Positions 9,109 through 16,855 of a stretch of 33,811 bases of DNA are shown piece by piece. Source of the DNA: Pseudomonadota bacterium (GTDB lineage: Bacteria > Pseudomonadota > Gammaproteobacteria > Burkholderiales > Burkholderiaceae_C); assembly GCA_019351955.1 (NCBI GenBank), contig JABBOE010000029.1:1-33811 (forward strand), read 5' to 3'. Below the pieces are notes generated by a model that ran no database searches, had not been told where the DNA came from, and was given only the letters and a program-made list of their open reading frames with translations. Within the stretch, counting starts at the first letter, position 1. Each line of letters begins with the position of its first letter. Both the position numbers and the translations under genes were made by a program.

Positions 9109-9294
9109 ATGCAAGACAAGAAAGAAGTCAGAGTGAAGTTGGTGCGTAGTGTGATCGGCACGCGCTCGGACCATCGCGATACGGTTCGCGGGTTGGGCCT
9201 TCGTCATATCAACGACGAGCGCACCCTGGAAGACACGCCGTCTGTTCGCGGCATGATTCGCAAAGTCGATTATCTGGTGAAGGTCATCGCCTGA
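9109..9294 (+). CDS. rpmD: 50S ribosomal protein L30
   Basis: A 61-residue L30 ([25 protein letters not shown], shown here only in outline) with the typical single alpha-beta fold length. Its C-terminus [15 protein letters not shown] matches the family. It lies 8 bp after rpsE and 35 bp before rplO, in the order usual for proteobacteria. Confidence 0.96.
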   Translation: MQDKKEVRVKLVRSVIGTRSDHRDTVRGLGLRHINDERTLEDTPSVRGMIRKVDYLVKVIA

Positions 9295-9329
9295 TTGGGC
9301 ATGGTCTACCCTCATTTGTGAGATTCAGC

Positions 9330-9773
9330 ATGCAACTCAATACCATTCAGCCCGCCGAAGGCGCGACTCATAGCAATAAGCGCGTGGGTCGCGGCATTGG
9401 GTCAGGCTTGGGGAAGACCGCCGGGCGAGGCCACAAGGGGCAGAAGTCACGCTCCGGCGGCTATCATAAGGTTGGTTTTGAAGGCGGCCAGATGCCGCTG
9501 CAACGCCGCTTGCCCAAGCGCGGATTCAAGTCGCCGACGGCGAAGTTCAAGGCGGAAGTCCGCCTGTCCGAGTTGTCTGCAATCAAGGGCGATCAGGTCG
9601 ACTTGCTGACGCTGAAGGCGGCGGGGCTCATTTCCGATCAGGCGCTATCGGCCAAGATCTTCGCCTCGGGTGGTGTGGAGCGGCGGTTCACCGTGGCCGG
9701 CGTTGCGGTGACTCGCGGCGCACGCGCGGCGATCGAGGCGGCCGGCGGTACGGTGGTCGCGCAGCAAGACTAA
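9330..9773 (+). CDS. rplO: 50S ribosomal protein L15
   Basis: A 147-residue L15. The glycine- and basic-rich N-terminal extension that threads into 23S rRNA is clear ([19 protein letters not shown], then [10 protein letters not shown]), followed by [21 protein letters not shown] at 9318 would add four residues, but the family begins [11 protein letters not shown], as here. The binding site is only GAG at 9320-9322. It precedes secY by 19 bp. Confidence 0.97.
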   Translation: MQLNTIQPAEGATHSNKRVGRGIGSGLGKTAGRGHKGQKSRSGGYHKVGFEGGQMPLQRRLPKRGFKSPTAKFKAEVRLSELSAIKGDQVDLLTLKAAGLISDQALSAKIFASGGVERRFTVAGVAVTRGARAAIEAAGGTVVAQQD

Positions 9774-9792
9774 GCTAAGCACGGGACTTGTC

Positions 9793-11112
9793 ATGGCCAC
9801 ACAATCAAGCGCGCTCGGTAGCGGGAAATATGGGGACTTGACCAAGCGCCTCCTTTTTCTGCTGGGCGCATTGATTGTGTTCCGCGTTGGCGCGCACATT
9901 CCCGTGCCTGGTATCAATCCGCAGCAATTGCAGCAGCTATTCCAGAACAATTCAGGGGGCATCCTCGGGCTGTTCAACATGTTCTCGGGCGGCGCCCTGT
10001 CGCGCTTTACGGTCTTTGCGCTGGGAATCATGCCGTACATTTCGGCATCGATCATCATGCAATTGCTGACCTACGTGCTGCCCTCGATGGAGGCGCTGAA
10101 AAAGGAAGGCGAGGCGGGTCGCCGGAAGATTACGCAGTACACACGCTACTTCACGCTTGTGCTGGCGATTTTTCAATCACTCGGTATTTCGGTTGCCCTG
10201 AGCTCTGCTCAGGGGCTCGTTCTGGATCCGGGCATTGGCTTCAAGCTCACCGCTGTCGTTAGCCTCACGGCCGGAACCATGTTCTTGATGTGGCTGGGCG
10301 AGCAGATCACGGAACGTGGGTTGGGTAATGGGATTTCGATCATTATCTTTGCGGGCATTGCGTCCGGATTGCCCACGGCCCTGGGCGGTTTGCTTGAATT
10401 GGTCCGCACGGGTGCGATGAGCATCCTCGTGTCCATCTTTGTGCTGGCGATCGTCGTCGCCGTTACGTATTTTGTTGTATTTGTCGAGCGTGGCCAGCGC
10501 AAGATCTTGGTGAATTACGCGCGCCGACAGGTCGGCAACAAAGTGTATGGGGGGCAGTCGTCCCATCTGCCTCTGAAGCTTAATATGTCAGGCGTCATTC
10601 CGCCGATTTTCGCATCGTCAATCATTCTTTTGCCTGCGACCGTCGTGAGTTGGTTCGGGGCCGGCGCCGGCATGGGCTGGCTCAAGGATGCCGCAGCACT
10701 TCTTTCTCCTGGGCAGCCGATTTACATCGCGCTGTATGCTGGGGCGATCATATTCTTTACGTTTTTCTATACGGCGCTTGTTTTCAATAGTCGTGAGACC
10801 GCTGATAATCTTAAGAAGAGTGGCGCCTTCATCCCGGGTATCCGCCCCGGTGAGCAGACTGCGCGGTATATCGACAAAATACTCATGCGTCTGACCCTGG
10901 CGGGTGCACTTTACATCACGCTGGTTTGCTTGCTTCCCGAGTTTTTGGTGCTTAAATATAACGTGCCATTCAATTTTGGCGGGACGTCGCTGCTGATCAT
11001 TGTGGTGGTGACCATGGATTTTATGGCACAGGTGCAGGCTTACGCGATGTCGCATCAATACGATGCGCTGCTCAAGCGTGCGAATTTCAAAAGTGGCATG
11101 ACGCTGCGCTGA
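9793..11112 (+). CDS. secY: Protein translocase subunit SecY
   Basis: A 439-residue SecY with ten predicted membrane segments. It forms the channel of the SecYEG translocon in the inner membrane. Conserved features seen are [11 protein letters not shown] in TM1, the plug region after [31 protein letters not shown]-like TM2 (here [17 protein letters not shown]), the cytoplasmic loop around [20 protein letters not shown], and the C5 loop with [12 protein letters not shown]. The C-terminus ends NFKSGMTLR. Its place between rplO and infA is canonical. Confidence 0.98.
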   Translation: MATQSSALGSGKYGDLTKRLLFLLGALIVFRVGAHIPVPGINPQQLQQLFQNNSGGILGLFNMFSGGALSRFTVFALGIMPYISASIIMQLLTYVLPSMEALKKEGEAGRRKITQYTRYFTLVLAIFQSLGISVALSSAQGLVLDPGIGFKLTAVVSLTAGTMFLMWLGEQITERGLGNGISIIIFAGIASGLPTALGGLLELVRTGAMSILVSIFVLAIVVAVTYFVVFVERGQRKILVNYARRQVGNKVYGGQSSHLPLKLNMSGVIPPIFASSIILLPATVVSWFGAGAGMGWLKDAAALLSPGQPIYIALYAGAIIFFTFFYTALVFNSRETADNLKKSGAFIPGIRPGEQTARYIDKILMRLTLAGALYITLVCLLPEFLVLKYNVPFNFGGTSLLIIVVVTMDFMAQVQAYAMSHQYDALLKRANFKSGMTLR

Positions 11113-11127
11113 GGCCCGAACTTTTCT

Positions 11128-11346
11128 ATGTCTAAGGATGATGCCATTCAAATGCAAGGGGAGATTCTTGAAAATCTCCCCAATGCAACCTTCCGGGTCA
11201 AGCTGGAAAACGGCCATGTCGTCCTCGGCCACATTTCCGGCAAGATGCGGATGCATTACATCCGCATCTTGCCGGGCGACAAGGTCACTGTTGAACTCAC
11301 GCCCTACGATCTGACGCGTGCGCGGATCGTATTTCGTGCCAAATAA
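11128..11346 (+). CDS. infA: Translation initiation factor IF-1
   Basis: A 72-residue IF-1, exactly the usual size: a single S1-type OB fold ([23 protein letters not shown], in part; then [20 protein letters not shown]). It occupies the ribosomal A site during initiation and stimulates IF-2 and IF-3. Location between secY and rpmJ is usual for betaproteobacteria. It lacks a strong upstream binding site (GAGGCCCGAA at 11111-11120 is the best), and a 15-bp gap separates it from secY. Confidence 0.97.
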   Translation: MSKDDAIQMQGEILENLPNATFRVKLENGHVVLGHISGKMRMHYIRILPGDKVTVELTPYDLTRARIVFRAK

Positions 11347-11358
11347 ACGAGGTAAATC

Positions 11359-11472
11359 ATGAAAGTTAGTGCGTCCATCAAGAAGATGTGCAGAAACTGC
11401 AAGATCATCCGCCGCAAGGGCGTGGTGCGTGTGATCTGTACCGACCCCCGCCATAAGCAGCGTCAGGGTTAA
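11359..11472 (+). CDS. rpmJ: 50S ribosomal protein L36 (zinc-ribbon form)
   Basis: A 37-residue protein beginning [19 protein letters not shown] and ending RHKQRQG. The zinc ligands C11, C14, C27 and H32 are all present, so this is the zinc-binding form. ACGAGGTAAATC before the ATG supplies the binding site. L36 stabilises 23S rRNA near the L7/L12 stalk base. Short L36 between infA and rpsM is the expected arrangement. Confidence 0.96.
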   Translation: MKVSASIKKMCRNCKIIRRKGVVRVICTDPRHKQRQG

Positions 11473-11499
11473 CCGGCCTTATTTGAATCGAGGAATCCA

Positions 11500-11865
11500 A
11501 TGGCCCGTATTGCTGGTATCAATATTCCCCCGCATCAGCACGCTGAAATCGGTCTGACTGCGATCTATGGCATTGGCCGTACCACGGCGCGCAAGATTTG
11601 CGACGCTGCGGGCGTCGCCTATTCGACAAAGGTGAAAGACATCACCGACGCCGAGCTCGAAAAAGTGCGAGAGCAAGTCGGCGAGTTCGTCATTGAAGGT
11701 GACCTGCGCCGCGAGGTCTCAATCAACATCAAGCGCCTGATGGACCTGGGCTGTTATCGTGGCATGCGCCATCGCCGCGGCCTGCCGGTTCGCGGCCAGC
11801 GCACACGCACAAATGCCCGCACCCGCAAGGGTCCGCGCAAGGGCGCTGCAGCGCTGAAGAAATAA
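11500..11865 (+). CDS. rpsM: 30S ribosomal protein S13
   Basis: A 121-residue S13 ([19 protein letters not shown]). The helix-turn-helix region [17 protein letters not shown] and the basic tail with [21 protein letters not shown] are diagnostic. It contacts P-site tRNA and L5 in the subunit bridge. In E. coli the S4 repressor binds just before this gene; here the upstream spacer is only 27 bp, too short for the E. coli-type pseudoknot. Confidence 0.98.
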   Translation: MARIAGINIPPHQHAEIGLTAIYGIGRTTARKICDAAGVAYSTKVKDITDAELEKVREQVGEFVIEGDLRREVSINIKRLMDLGCYRGMRHRRGLPVRGQRTRTNARTRKGPRKGAAALKK

Positions 11866-11883
11866 GCATACAAGGACGAAGTC

Positions 11884-12288
11884 ATGGCTAAAGGTTCAAC
11901 GCAGGGTTCGGCGCAGCGCACGCGCAAGAAGGTTCGCAAGAATGTGGCGGACGGTATCGCGCACGTGCACGCCTCCTTCAACAACACCATCATCACCATT
12001 ACGGATCGCCAAGGCAACGCGTTGTCCTGGGCCTCCTCCGGCGGTCAAGGTTTCAAGGGCTCGCGCAAATCCACCCCGTTTGCGGCCCAGGTGGCGGCGG
12101 AAAATGCGGGACGTCAAGCCATTGAGTGCGGGATCAAGCAACTCGAAGTGCGTATCAAGGGTCCCGGCCCGGGGCGCGAGTCCGCAGTACGTGCGTTGAA
12201 TGGCTTGGGTATCAAGGTGATCCAGATTGCAGATGTCACGCCCGTGCCGCACAACGGTTGCCGCCCGCCCAAGCGCCGTCGCATCTGA
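11884..12288 (+). CDS. rpsK: 30S ribosomal protein S11
   Basis: A 134-residue S11, with [38 protein letters not shown] and the C-terminal [12 protein letters not shown] that marks the family. It lies on the 30S platform and helps shape the mRNA exit region. It is separated from rpsM by 18 bp and from rpsD by a 118-bp structured gap, which is long compared with the rest of the operon. Confidence 0.98.
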   Translation: MAKGSTQGSAQRTRKKVRKNVADGIAHVHASFNNTIITITDRQGNALSWASSGGQGFKGSRKSTPFAAQVAAENAGRQAIECGIKQLEVRIKGPGPGRESAVRALNGLGIKVIQIADVTPVPHNGCRPPKRRRI

Positions 12289-12314
12289 GCGCGCCCGGTC
12301 AGGATCAATACACC

Positions 12315-12382
12315 GCGGTGCTCGCACCGCCAAGCCCACTGCTTGGGTCTTGCGGCCCAAGCTCCCGCAGCGCAACCTGCGG
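12315..12382 (+). promoter_or_regulatory. Structured leader before rpsD (three hairpins, one with alternative pairing)
   Basis: Three hairpins follow one another: GCGGTG/CACCGC (12315-12320 with 12325-12330, four-base loop), GCTTGGG/CCCAAGC (12341-12347 with 12356-12362), and CCGCAG/CTGCGG (12365-12370 with 12377-12382). GCTTGG (12341-12346) can also pair with the upstream CCAAGC (12330-12335), so two foldings compete. The group lies just before the rpsD binding site. S4 represses its own synthesis in several bacteria through RNA structures; this is a candidate site (inference). Confidence 0.5.
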
Positions 12383-12406
12383 CAGTTGATTTAAAGGAAA
12401 TAGCAA

Positions 12407-13030
12407 GTGGCACGTTATCTCGGCCCCAAGGCCAAACTCTCCCGCCGCGAAGGCTCCGATCTCTTTCTGAAGAGCGCGCGCCGTGGCATCGAATCCAAGG
12501 CCAAATTCGACACGAAGCCCGGCCAGCATGGGCGTACGTCCGGCTCGCGGCAGTCGGATTACGCAACTCAACTGCGCGAAAAGCAGAAGGTCAAGCGGAT
12601 GTATGGCATGCTGGAAAAGCAGTTTCACCGGACCTATGAAAAGGCCCAGAGCTTGCGCGGCAACACCGGTGTGAATCTGCTGACCCTGCTGGAATCGCGT
12701 TTGGATACGGTGGTCTACCGCATGGGTTTTGCCTCCACGCGAGCCGAGGCTCGCCAGCTCGTAGGCCATCGCGGCATCGTGGTTGATGGGACTGTGCTCG
12801 ATATTCCGTCCGCGCGCGTCATGCCCGGCCAGACCGTAGCCGTTCGCGAGAAGGCAAAGAAGCAACTGCGTATTGCCGATGCACTGAAGCTTGCCGAGGG
12901 CAACGGGTTTCCGGCCTGGGTCCAAGTCGACCCGAGCAAGATGGAAGCCGTGTTCAAGAAAACACCAGATCGTGACGAATTCGCAAGTGACATCAACGAG
13001 TCGCTGATTGTCGAACTTTATTCCCGTTGA
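12407..13030 (+). CDS. rpsD: 30S ribosomal protein S4 (GTG start)
   Basis: A 207-residue S4 beginning [16 protein letters not shown], read from a GTG at 12407. AAAGGAAA at 12393-12400 fixes this start, and no ATG fits. The S4 RNA-binding domain is seen at [21 protein letters not shown] and [12 protein letters not shown]. No cysteine occurs in the N-terminal region, so it is the zinc-free form. S4 nucleates 16S rRNA assembly and in E. coli represses the alpha operon. The weak GTG start behind a folded leader suggests control at translation (inference). Confidence 0.97.
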   Translation: MARYLGPKAKLSRREGSDLFLKSARRGIESKAKFDTKPGQHGRTSGSRQSDYATQLREKQKVKRMYGMLEKQFHRTYEKAQSLRGNTGVNLLTLLESRLDTVVYRMGFASTRAEARQLVGHRGIVVDGTVLDIPSARVMPGQTVAVREKAKKQLRIADALKLAEGNGFPAWVQVDPSKMEAVFKKTPDRDEFASDINESLIVELYSR

Positions 13031-13052
13031 TCCGCACAGTCCGTGCCGCGAG

Positions 13053-13073
13053 CCCGTGAGGAGCCCTCACGGG
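13053..13073 (+). promoter_or_regulatory. Hairpin between rpsD and rpoA
   Basis: CCCGTGAG (13053-13060) pairs perfectly with CTCACGGG (13066-13073) across a five-base loop. Only TT follows, so it lacks the U-tract of an efficient terminator. It may partly attenuate or protect the transcript between S4 and the polymerase subunit gene. Confidence 0.5.
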
Positions 13074-13166
13074 TTGGCTTCGGGGTTGCCCAGGCGCTGT
13101 CGCGCCTTTGTTTCGTAATCGTCAGCCTTATCCGTGTAACGAGCGGAGGGTATTGAAAGGAAATTC

Positions 13167-14159
13167 ATGCAAACCGCATTGCTTCGTCCGAAATCCATCC
13201 AAGTTGAAGCCCTGGGCCCGCTGCGCGCCAAGGTGACCCTGGAGCCGTTTGAGCGCGGCTATGGCCACACGCTAGGCAACGCGCTGCGGCGCGTGTTGCT
13301 GTCGTCTTTGGTGGGGTATGCACCGACCGAGGTCAGTATTAACGGCGTGTTGCACGAGTATTCGGTGGTCGACGGCCTGCAGGAGGATGTGATCGCCGTT
13401 CTTCTCAACCTCAAAGGTGTGGTGTTCAAGCTTCATAACCGCGACGAAGTCACGCTGTCGCTGCGCAAGGAGGGTGAGGGTGTGGTCACCGCCGCTGACA
13501 TCCAGACGCCGCACGACGTGGAGATTGTCAATCCGGAGCACGTGATTGCGCACCTGTCGCAGCAGGGTAAGCTGGACATGCAGATCAAGGTCGAGAAGGG
13601 CCGCGGTTATGTGCCCGGTAACCTGCGCCGCTATGCAGACGAAGGTGGCAAGATCATTGGCCGTATCGTGCTTGATGCGTCGTTCTCGCCCGTGCGCCGC
13701 GTCAGCTACGCGGTTGAGAACGCGCGCGTTGAGCAGCGCACCGATCTGGACAAGCTGGTCATGGAAATTGAGACCAACGGGTCGACGAGCGCCGAAGAGG
13801 CCATTCGGACCGCTGCTCGCATTTTGGTGGAGCAGTTGTCCGTGTTTGCCAGCTTGGAAGGGGCGGAGAAAGCGTTGGAGGCCGGCGGTTCGGCGAGTGC
13901 GCAACAATTCGACCCCATCCTTCTGCGTCCTGTCGATGACCTCGAGCTGACCGTGCGCTCGGCCAATTGCCTCAAGGCTGAAAACATCTACTACATCGGG
14001 GATCTGATCCAGCGCAGTGAGACCGAGCTGCTGAAGACGCCGAATCTTGGACGCAAATCGCTGAATGAGATCAAGGAAGTGCTGGCTGCGCGTGGTCTTA
14101 CCTTGGGCATGAAGCTGGAAAGCTGGCCGCCAGCGGAGCTGGAAACGCGTCCGAACTGA
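13167..14159 (+). CDS. rpoA: DNA-directed RNA polymerase subunit alpha
   Basis: A 330-residue alpha subunit. The N-terminal assembly domain (about residues 1-235) contains [23 protein letters not shown] in outline, and the C-terminal domain contains [17 protein letters not shown] and [19 protein letters not shown]. The first arginine of that block corresponds to the residue that binds UP elements. It begins polymerase assembly as a dimer. GAAAGGAAA before the ATG at 13167 is a good binding site. The sequence is typical of Burkholderiales. Confidence 0.98.
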   Translation: MQTALLRPKSIQVEALGPLRAKVTLEPFERGYGHTLGNALRRVLLSSLVGYAPTEVSINGVLHEYSVVDGLQEDVIAVLLNLKGVVFKLHNRDEVTLSLRKEGEGVVTAADIQTPHDVEIVNPEHVIAHLSQQGKLDMQIKVEKGRGYVPGNLRRYADEGGKIIGRIVLDASFSPVRRVSYAVENARVEQRTDLDKLVMEIETNGSTSAEEAIRTAARILVEQLSVFASLEGAEKALEAGGSASAQQFDPILLRPVDDLELTVRSANCLKAENIYYIGDLIQRSETELLKTPNLGRKSLNEIKEVLAARGLTLGMKLESWPPAELETRPN

Positions 14160-14165
14160 TTGGAG

Positions 14166-14193
14166 GCCGCCCGTGAACCGGGCGGCGTATTTT
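14166..14193 (+). terminator. Terminator-like hairpin between rpoA and rplQ
   Basis: GCCGCCCG (14166-14173) pairs with CGGGCGGC (14179-14186) across the loop TGAAC, and TATTTT follows at 14188-14193. The eight-pair GC stem with a short T-run looks like an intrinsic terminator. Because rplQ lies downstream without a clear promoter of its own, it probably works as a partial terminator. Confidence 0.65.
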
Positions 14194-14289
14194 GAATCGC
14201 CGCACCCGCATGCATGTCATGCGCGAGACGGCATCGTGCAAGGCCAGTACCTGATACGGCTGGCTTCAACATAACGAAAGGAAAGCACT

Positions 14290-14685
14290 ATGCGCCACGG
14301 ACACGGTCTGCGCAAACTCAACCGCACCACAAGCCACAGGCTGGCCATGTTGCGCAACATGGCGAACTCGCTGATCGCGCATGAGGCGATCAAGACCACC
14401 CTGCCCAAGGCCAAGGAATTGCGCAGGGTCGTCGAGCCCCTGATCACCCTGGGCAAGAAGCCTTCGCTGGCGAACCGCCGCTTGGCATTCGATCGACTGC
14501 GCGACCGCGATTCCGTTGTCAAGCTGTTTGGCGAGCTTGGCGAACGCTACAAAACGCGGCCGGGCGGTTACACGCGCATTCTCAAATTCGGCTATCGCGT
14601 GGGTGATAACGCCCCCATGGCCTTGGTTGAACTGGTTGATCGGCCCGACGAGGCGTCGCCCGCCGAAGGGAAGGCGGCCGAGTAA
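14290..14685 (+). CDS. rplQ: 50S ribosomal protein L17
   Basis: A 131-residue L17 with the diagnostic N-terminus [20 protein letters not shown] and the block [22 protein letters not shown] in outline. The C-terminus [19 protein letters not shown]...ELVD is complete, with a short acidic tail. L17 lies near the tunnel exit. GAAAGGAAAG at 14276-14285 is the binding site. It is the last gene of the ribosomal operon and is followed by a strong terminator. Confidence 0.98.
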   Translation: MRHGHGLRKLNRTTSHRLAMLRNMANSLIAHEAIKTTLPKAKELRRVVEPLITLGKKPSLANRRLAFDRLRDRDSVVKLFGELGERYKTRPGGYTRILKFGYRVGDNAPMALVELVDRPDEASPAEGKAAE

Positions 14686-14728
14686 GGCGCGCGGGTTCCA
14701 CACCGCGCGTTCGCGCTCAACGCCGAAT

Positions 14729-14775
14729 GCCCGGCGCAGGCCTGCTTGGAAGGCCGGCGCCGGGTTTTGTTTTTG
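14729..14775 (+). terminator. Intrinsic terminator of the ribosomal operon
   Basis: CCCGGCGC (14730-14737) pairs with GCGCCGGG (14757-14764), and inside it GGCCT pairs with AGGCC, giving a long two-part stem. It is followed directly by TTTTGTTTTT (14765-14774). This is the best intrinsic terminator in the window and marks the end of the S10-spc-alpha transcript. Confidence 0.9.
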
Positions 14776-14834
14776 GGGCACGGGCAAGGACGATGGCTGG
14801 GGATCAGCGGCGAGCTGGTGACCCTCAATACCCG

Positions 14835-15782
14835 ATGGCAGCAACTGCGATTGAAGGAAAGGTGCAGGGCAAACCCCTGCTGGACGTGCGTGGCCTGCGC
14901 AAGCGCTATGCCGGCCAGGATGTCGTGCGCGACCTGACCTTCGCGATCCGGCCTGGGGAATGTTTTGGGATCATTGGCCCAAACGGAGCCGGCAAGACCA
15001 CCACCATACGGTTATGTCTCGGTTTGGCGCAGCCGGATGCAGGCAGCATTGAGCTCATGGGCCACGCCGTGCCAAAGCACGCCCGGCTGGCCCGTATGCA
15101 CGTGGGCGTTGTGACGCAGTTTGACAGCTTGGACCCGGATTTCACGGTTGAAGAGAATCTCTTGATCTATGCCCGGTATTTCGGACTGCGCGACGCGCAG
15201 ACACGGCCCCGCATCGCTGGATTGCTCGAATTTGCAGGGCTGCAGGGCAAGGCGCATGCGCGGATTGCAGAGTTGTCGGGTGGCATGAAACGGCGCCTGA
15301 GCTTGGCGCGGGCGCTGATTCACGAGCCGGACATCATTTTTCTGGACGAACCCACGACCGGACTGGATCCGCAGGCGCGGCACCTCATTTGGGAGCGTCT
15401 CAAGTCCCTTCTGGCCGTGGGAAAGTCCATCCTGCTCACGACGCACTTCATGGAGGAGGCCGAGCGTCTTTGTCAGCGCGTTCTGGTCATGGATCATGGC
15501 CGCGGCTTGGACGACGGTGCGCCATTCGAGCTCATTGCTCGACACGTCGAACCCGATGTCATCGAGATGTATGGCGCGCGCGTGGACGAGGCCCAGAGGC
15601 TCGCGACTGCCTACGCGCAACGTATGGAACGCAGCGGTGACACCTTGTTTGCGTATGCGGGCGACGGCACGCCCTTGGTTGCAGCGATGCAGCCCCTGAC
15701 AAACGGATTGCGCATCCTCCACCGCTCGGCCAATCTTGAAGATGTGTTCCTCAAGCTGACCGGCCGGCAGTTGCGCGATTGA
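14835..15782 (+). CDS. ABC transporter ATP-binding protein, NodI-like
   Basis: A 315-residue ABC ATPase. Walker A GPNGAGKT is at residues 48-55, the Q-loop at VVTQFDSLD, the signature LSGGMKRRLSLARAL near 148-162, and Walker B IIFLDEPTTGLD near 167-178. The long C-terminal part ends NLEDVFLKLTGRQL, as in NodI/DrrA-type exporters. The frame is open back to 14727, but that part contains the terminator; 14793 is an alternative ATG behind AAGGA, only two bases away. With the next gene it should form an ABC-2 exporter in the inner membrane. The substrate is unknown, and no nodulation genes are nearby. Confidence 0.85.
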   Translation: MAATAIEGKVQGKPLLDVRGLRKRYAGQDVVRDLTFAIRPGECFGIIGPNGAGKTTTIRLCLGLAQPDAGSIELMGHAVPKHARLARMHVGVVTQFDSLDPDFTVEENLLIYARYFGLRDAQTRPRIAGLLEFAGLQGKAHARIAELSGGMKRRLSLARALIHEPDIIFLDEPTTGLDPQARHLIWERLKSLLAVGKSILLTTHFMEEAERLCQRVLVMDHGRGLDDGAPFELIARHVEPDVIEMYGARVDEAQRLATAYAQRMERSGDTLFAYAGDGTPLVAAMQPLTNGLRILHRSANLEDVFLKLTGRQLRD

Positions 15783-15825
15783 GGCAAGATTTCTATCCGC
15801 GCCAGCCATACTCTGAGTCCGCCCC

Positions 15826-16650
15826 ATGCCCCCCTTTTTGCGCTCCGAACGCGCCGTTGGACCGGCCGCCGCGCCCGATGCAGGTCTGCGGGGTCGGCAC
15901 TGGCGATTTCTACCCGTATGGCAGCGCAACGCGCTCGTTTGGCGCAAACTTGCGCTGCCGAGCTTGCTCGGCAATATCGCCGAGCCTCTGCTGACGTTGG
16001 CTGCCTTTGGCTGGGGCGTCGGCTCGCTGGTTGGCACGGTGGGCGGCGTCCCATACATCCTTTTCCTTGCGTCTGGCACGGTGAGCATGAGCGTCATGAA
16101 CTCGGCGAGCTTTGAGGCGCTGTACTCGGCTTTTTCTCGCATGCACGTGCAGAAGACGTGGGACGCAATTTTGTTAACGCCTACCGCGCTTGACGACGTT
16201 TTGCTCGGTGAGCTTCTGTGGGCGTCAACCAAGGCACTGATGAGCGGGGCGGCCCTTGTGCTCGTTGTGGCGATCCTTGGCATCAGCCGTCACCCCTCGC
16301 TGCTTTTGGTGTTACCGTTGCTGGCCCTGGTTGGCATGCTGTTTTCTGCGCTCGGTTTGATCGTCAACGCCTTGGCGAAATGCTATGATTTTTTCACCTA
16401 CTATTTCACGCTCGTGCTGACACCGATGAGCTTTTTGTCCGGCATCTTTTTTCCCCTATCAGCCATGCCCCTGTGGTTGCAAAGGCTCGCTGAAGTGTTA
16501 CCGCTACAAGCGGCAGTCCAGCTGGTGCGCCCGCTCTTTTTTGGCCGCTGGGATGCGCATGCCGCGCTGCATTTGAGCGTTCTTTTCGCTTACTTGCTGG
16601 GAGGGTGGCTGCTCGCCCGCCAGCTGACGCACAGGCGATTTGCGGCGTGA
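15826..16650 (+). CDS. ABC-2 type transporter permease, NodJ-like
   Basis: A 274-residue membrane protein with about six hydrophobic segments, of the ABC-2 type (VWRKLALPSLLGNIAEPLL at the first). The C-terminal block FTYYFTLVLTPMSFLSGIFFPLS followed by MPLWLQRLAEVLPLQAAVQL is typical of NodJ-like permeases. It is 43 bp after the ATPase gene. NodJ-type permeases work as dimers with the ATPase to export lipids or glycolipids in the studied cases. Related pairs are widespread in bacteria that do not nodulate, so the name only indicates family. Confidence 0.85.
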   Translation: MPPFLRSERAVGPAAAPDAGLRGRHWRFLPVWQRNALVWRKLALPSLLGNIAEPLLTLAAFGWGVGSLVGTVGGVPYILFLASGTVSMSVMNSASFEALYSAFSRMHVQKTWDAILLTPTALDDVLLGELLWASTKALMSGAALVLVVAILGISRHPSLLLVLPLLALVGMLFSALGLIVNALAKCYDFFTYYFTLVLTPMSFLSGIFFPLSAMPLWLQRLAEVLPLQAAVQLVRPLFFGRWDAHAALHLSVLFAYLLGGWLLARQLTHRRFAA

Positions 16651-16739
16651 TGGAGCATGCAGCGTGTAAGTCCCGGTTGGAGCCCCAGGCCAAGTCCGTT
16701 GTTCATCCGATGCGCCGAAGTTCCGTGAAATGGGCCGAC

Positions 16740-16772
16740 GCCAAGCTTGAATATCACGCTTGGCTTATATTT
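16740..16772 (+). terminator. Probable terminator after the ABC transporter pair
   Basis: GCCAAGC (16740-16746) pairs with GCTTGGC (16758-16764) across an 11-base loop, followed by TTATATTT. It lies in the 205-bp gap before dsbD. The AT-rich stretch after the stem could also contribute to a dsbD promoter, so this call is moderate. Confidence 0.5.
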
Positions 16773-16855
16773 AAAATGAGGATTGCGGTGGCCTGCATGC
16801 CGCCGGACCCGGGGTCCGCACCCGGGTTGCTGCCAATCCGCCAGGAGACGAATCG

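Noticed and set aside
15012-16283. A 423-codon open frame on the - strand
   Set aside because: It is antisense to the ABC ATPase and permease genes, both of which show intact motifs.
14835-16650. Naming the exporter genes nodI and nodJ
   Set aside because: No nodulation genes are near, and such pairs occur widely in non-nodulating bacteria; only family resemblance is supported.
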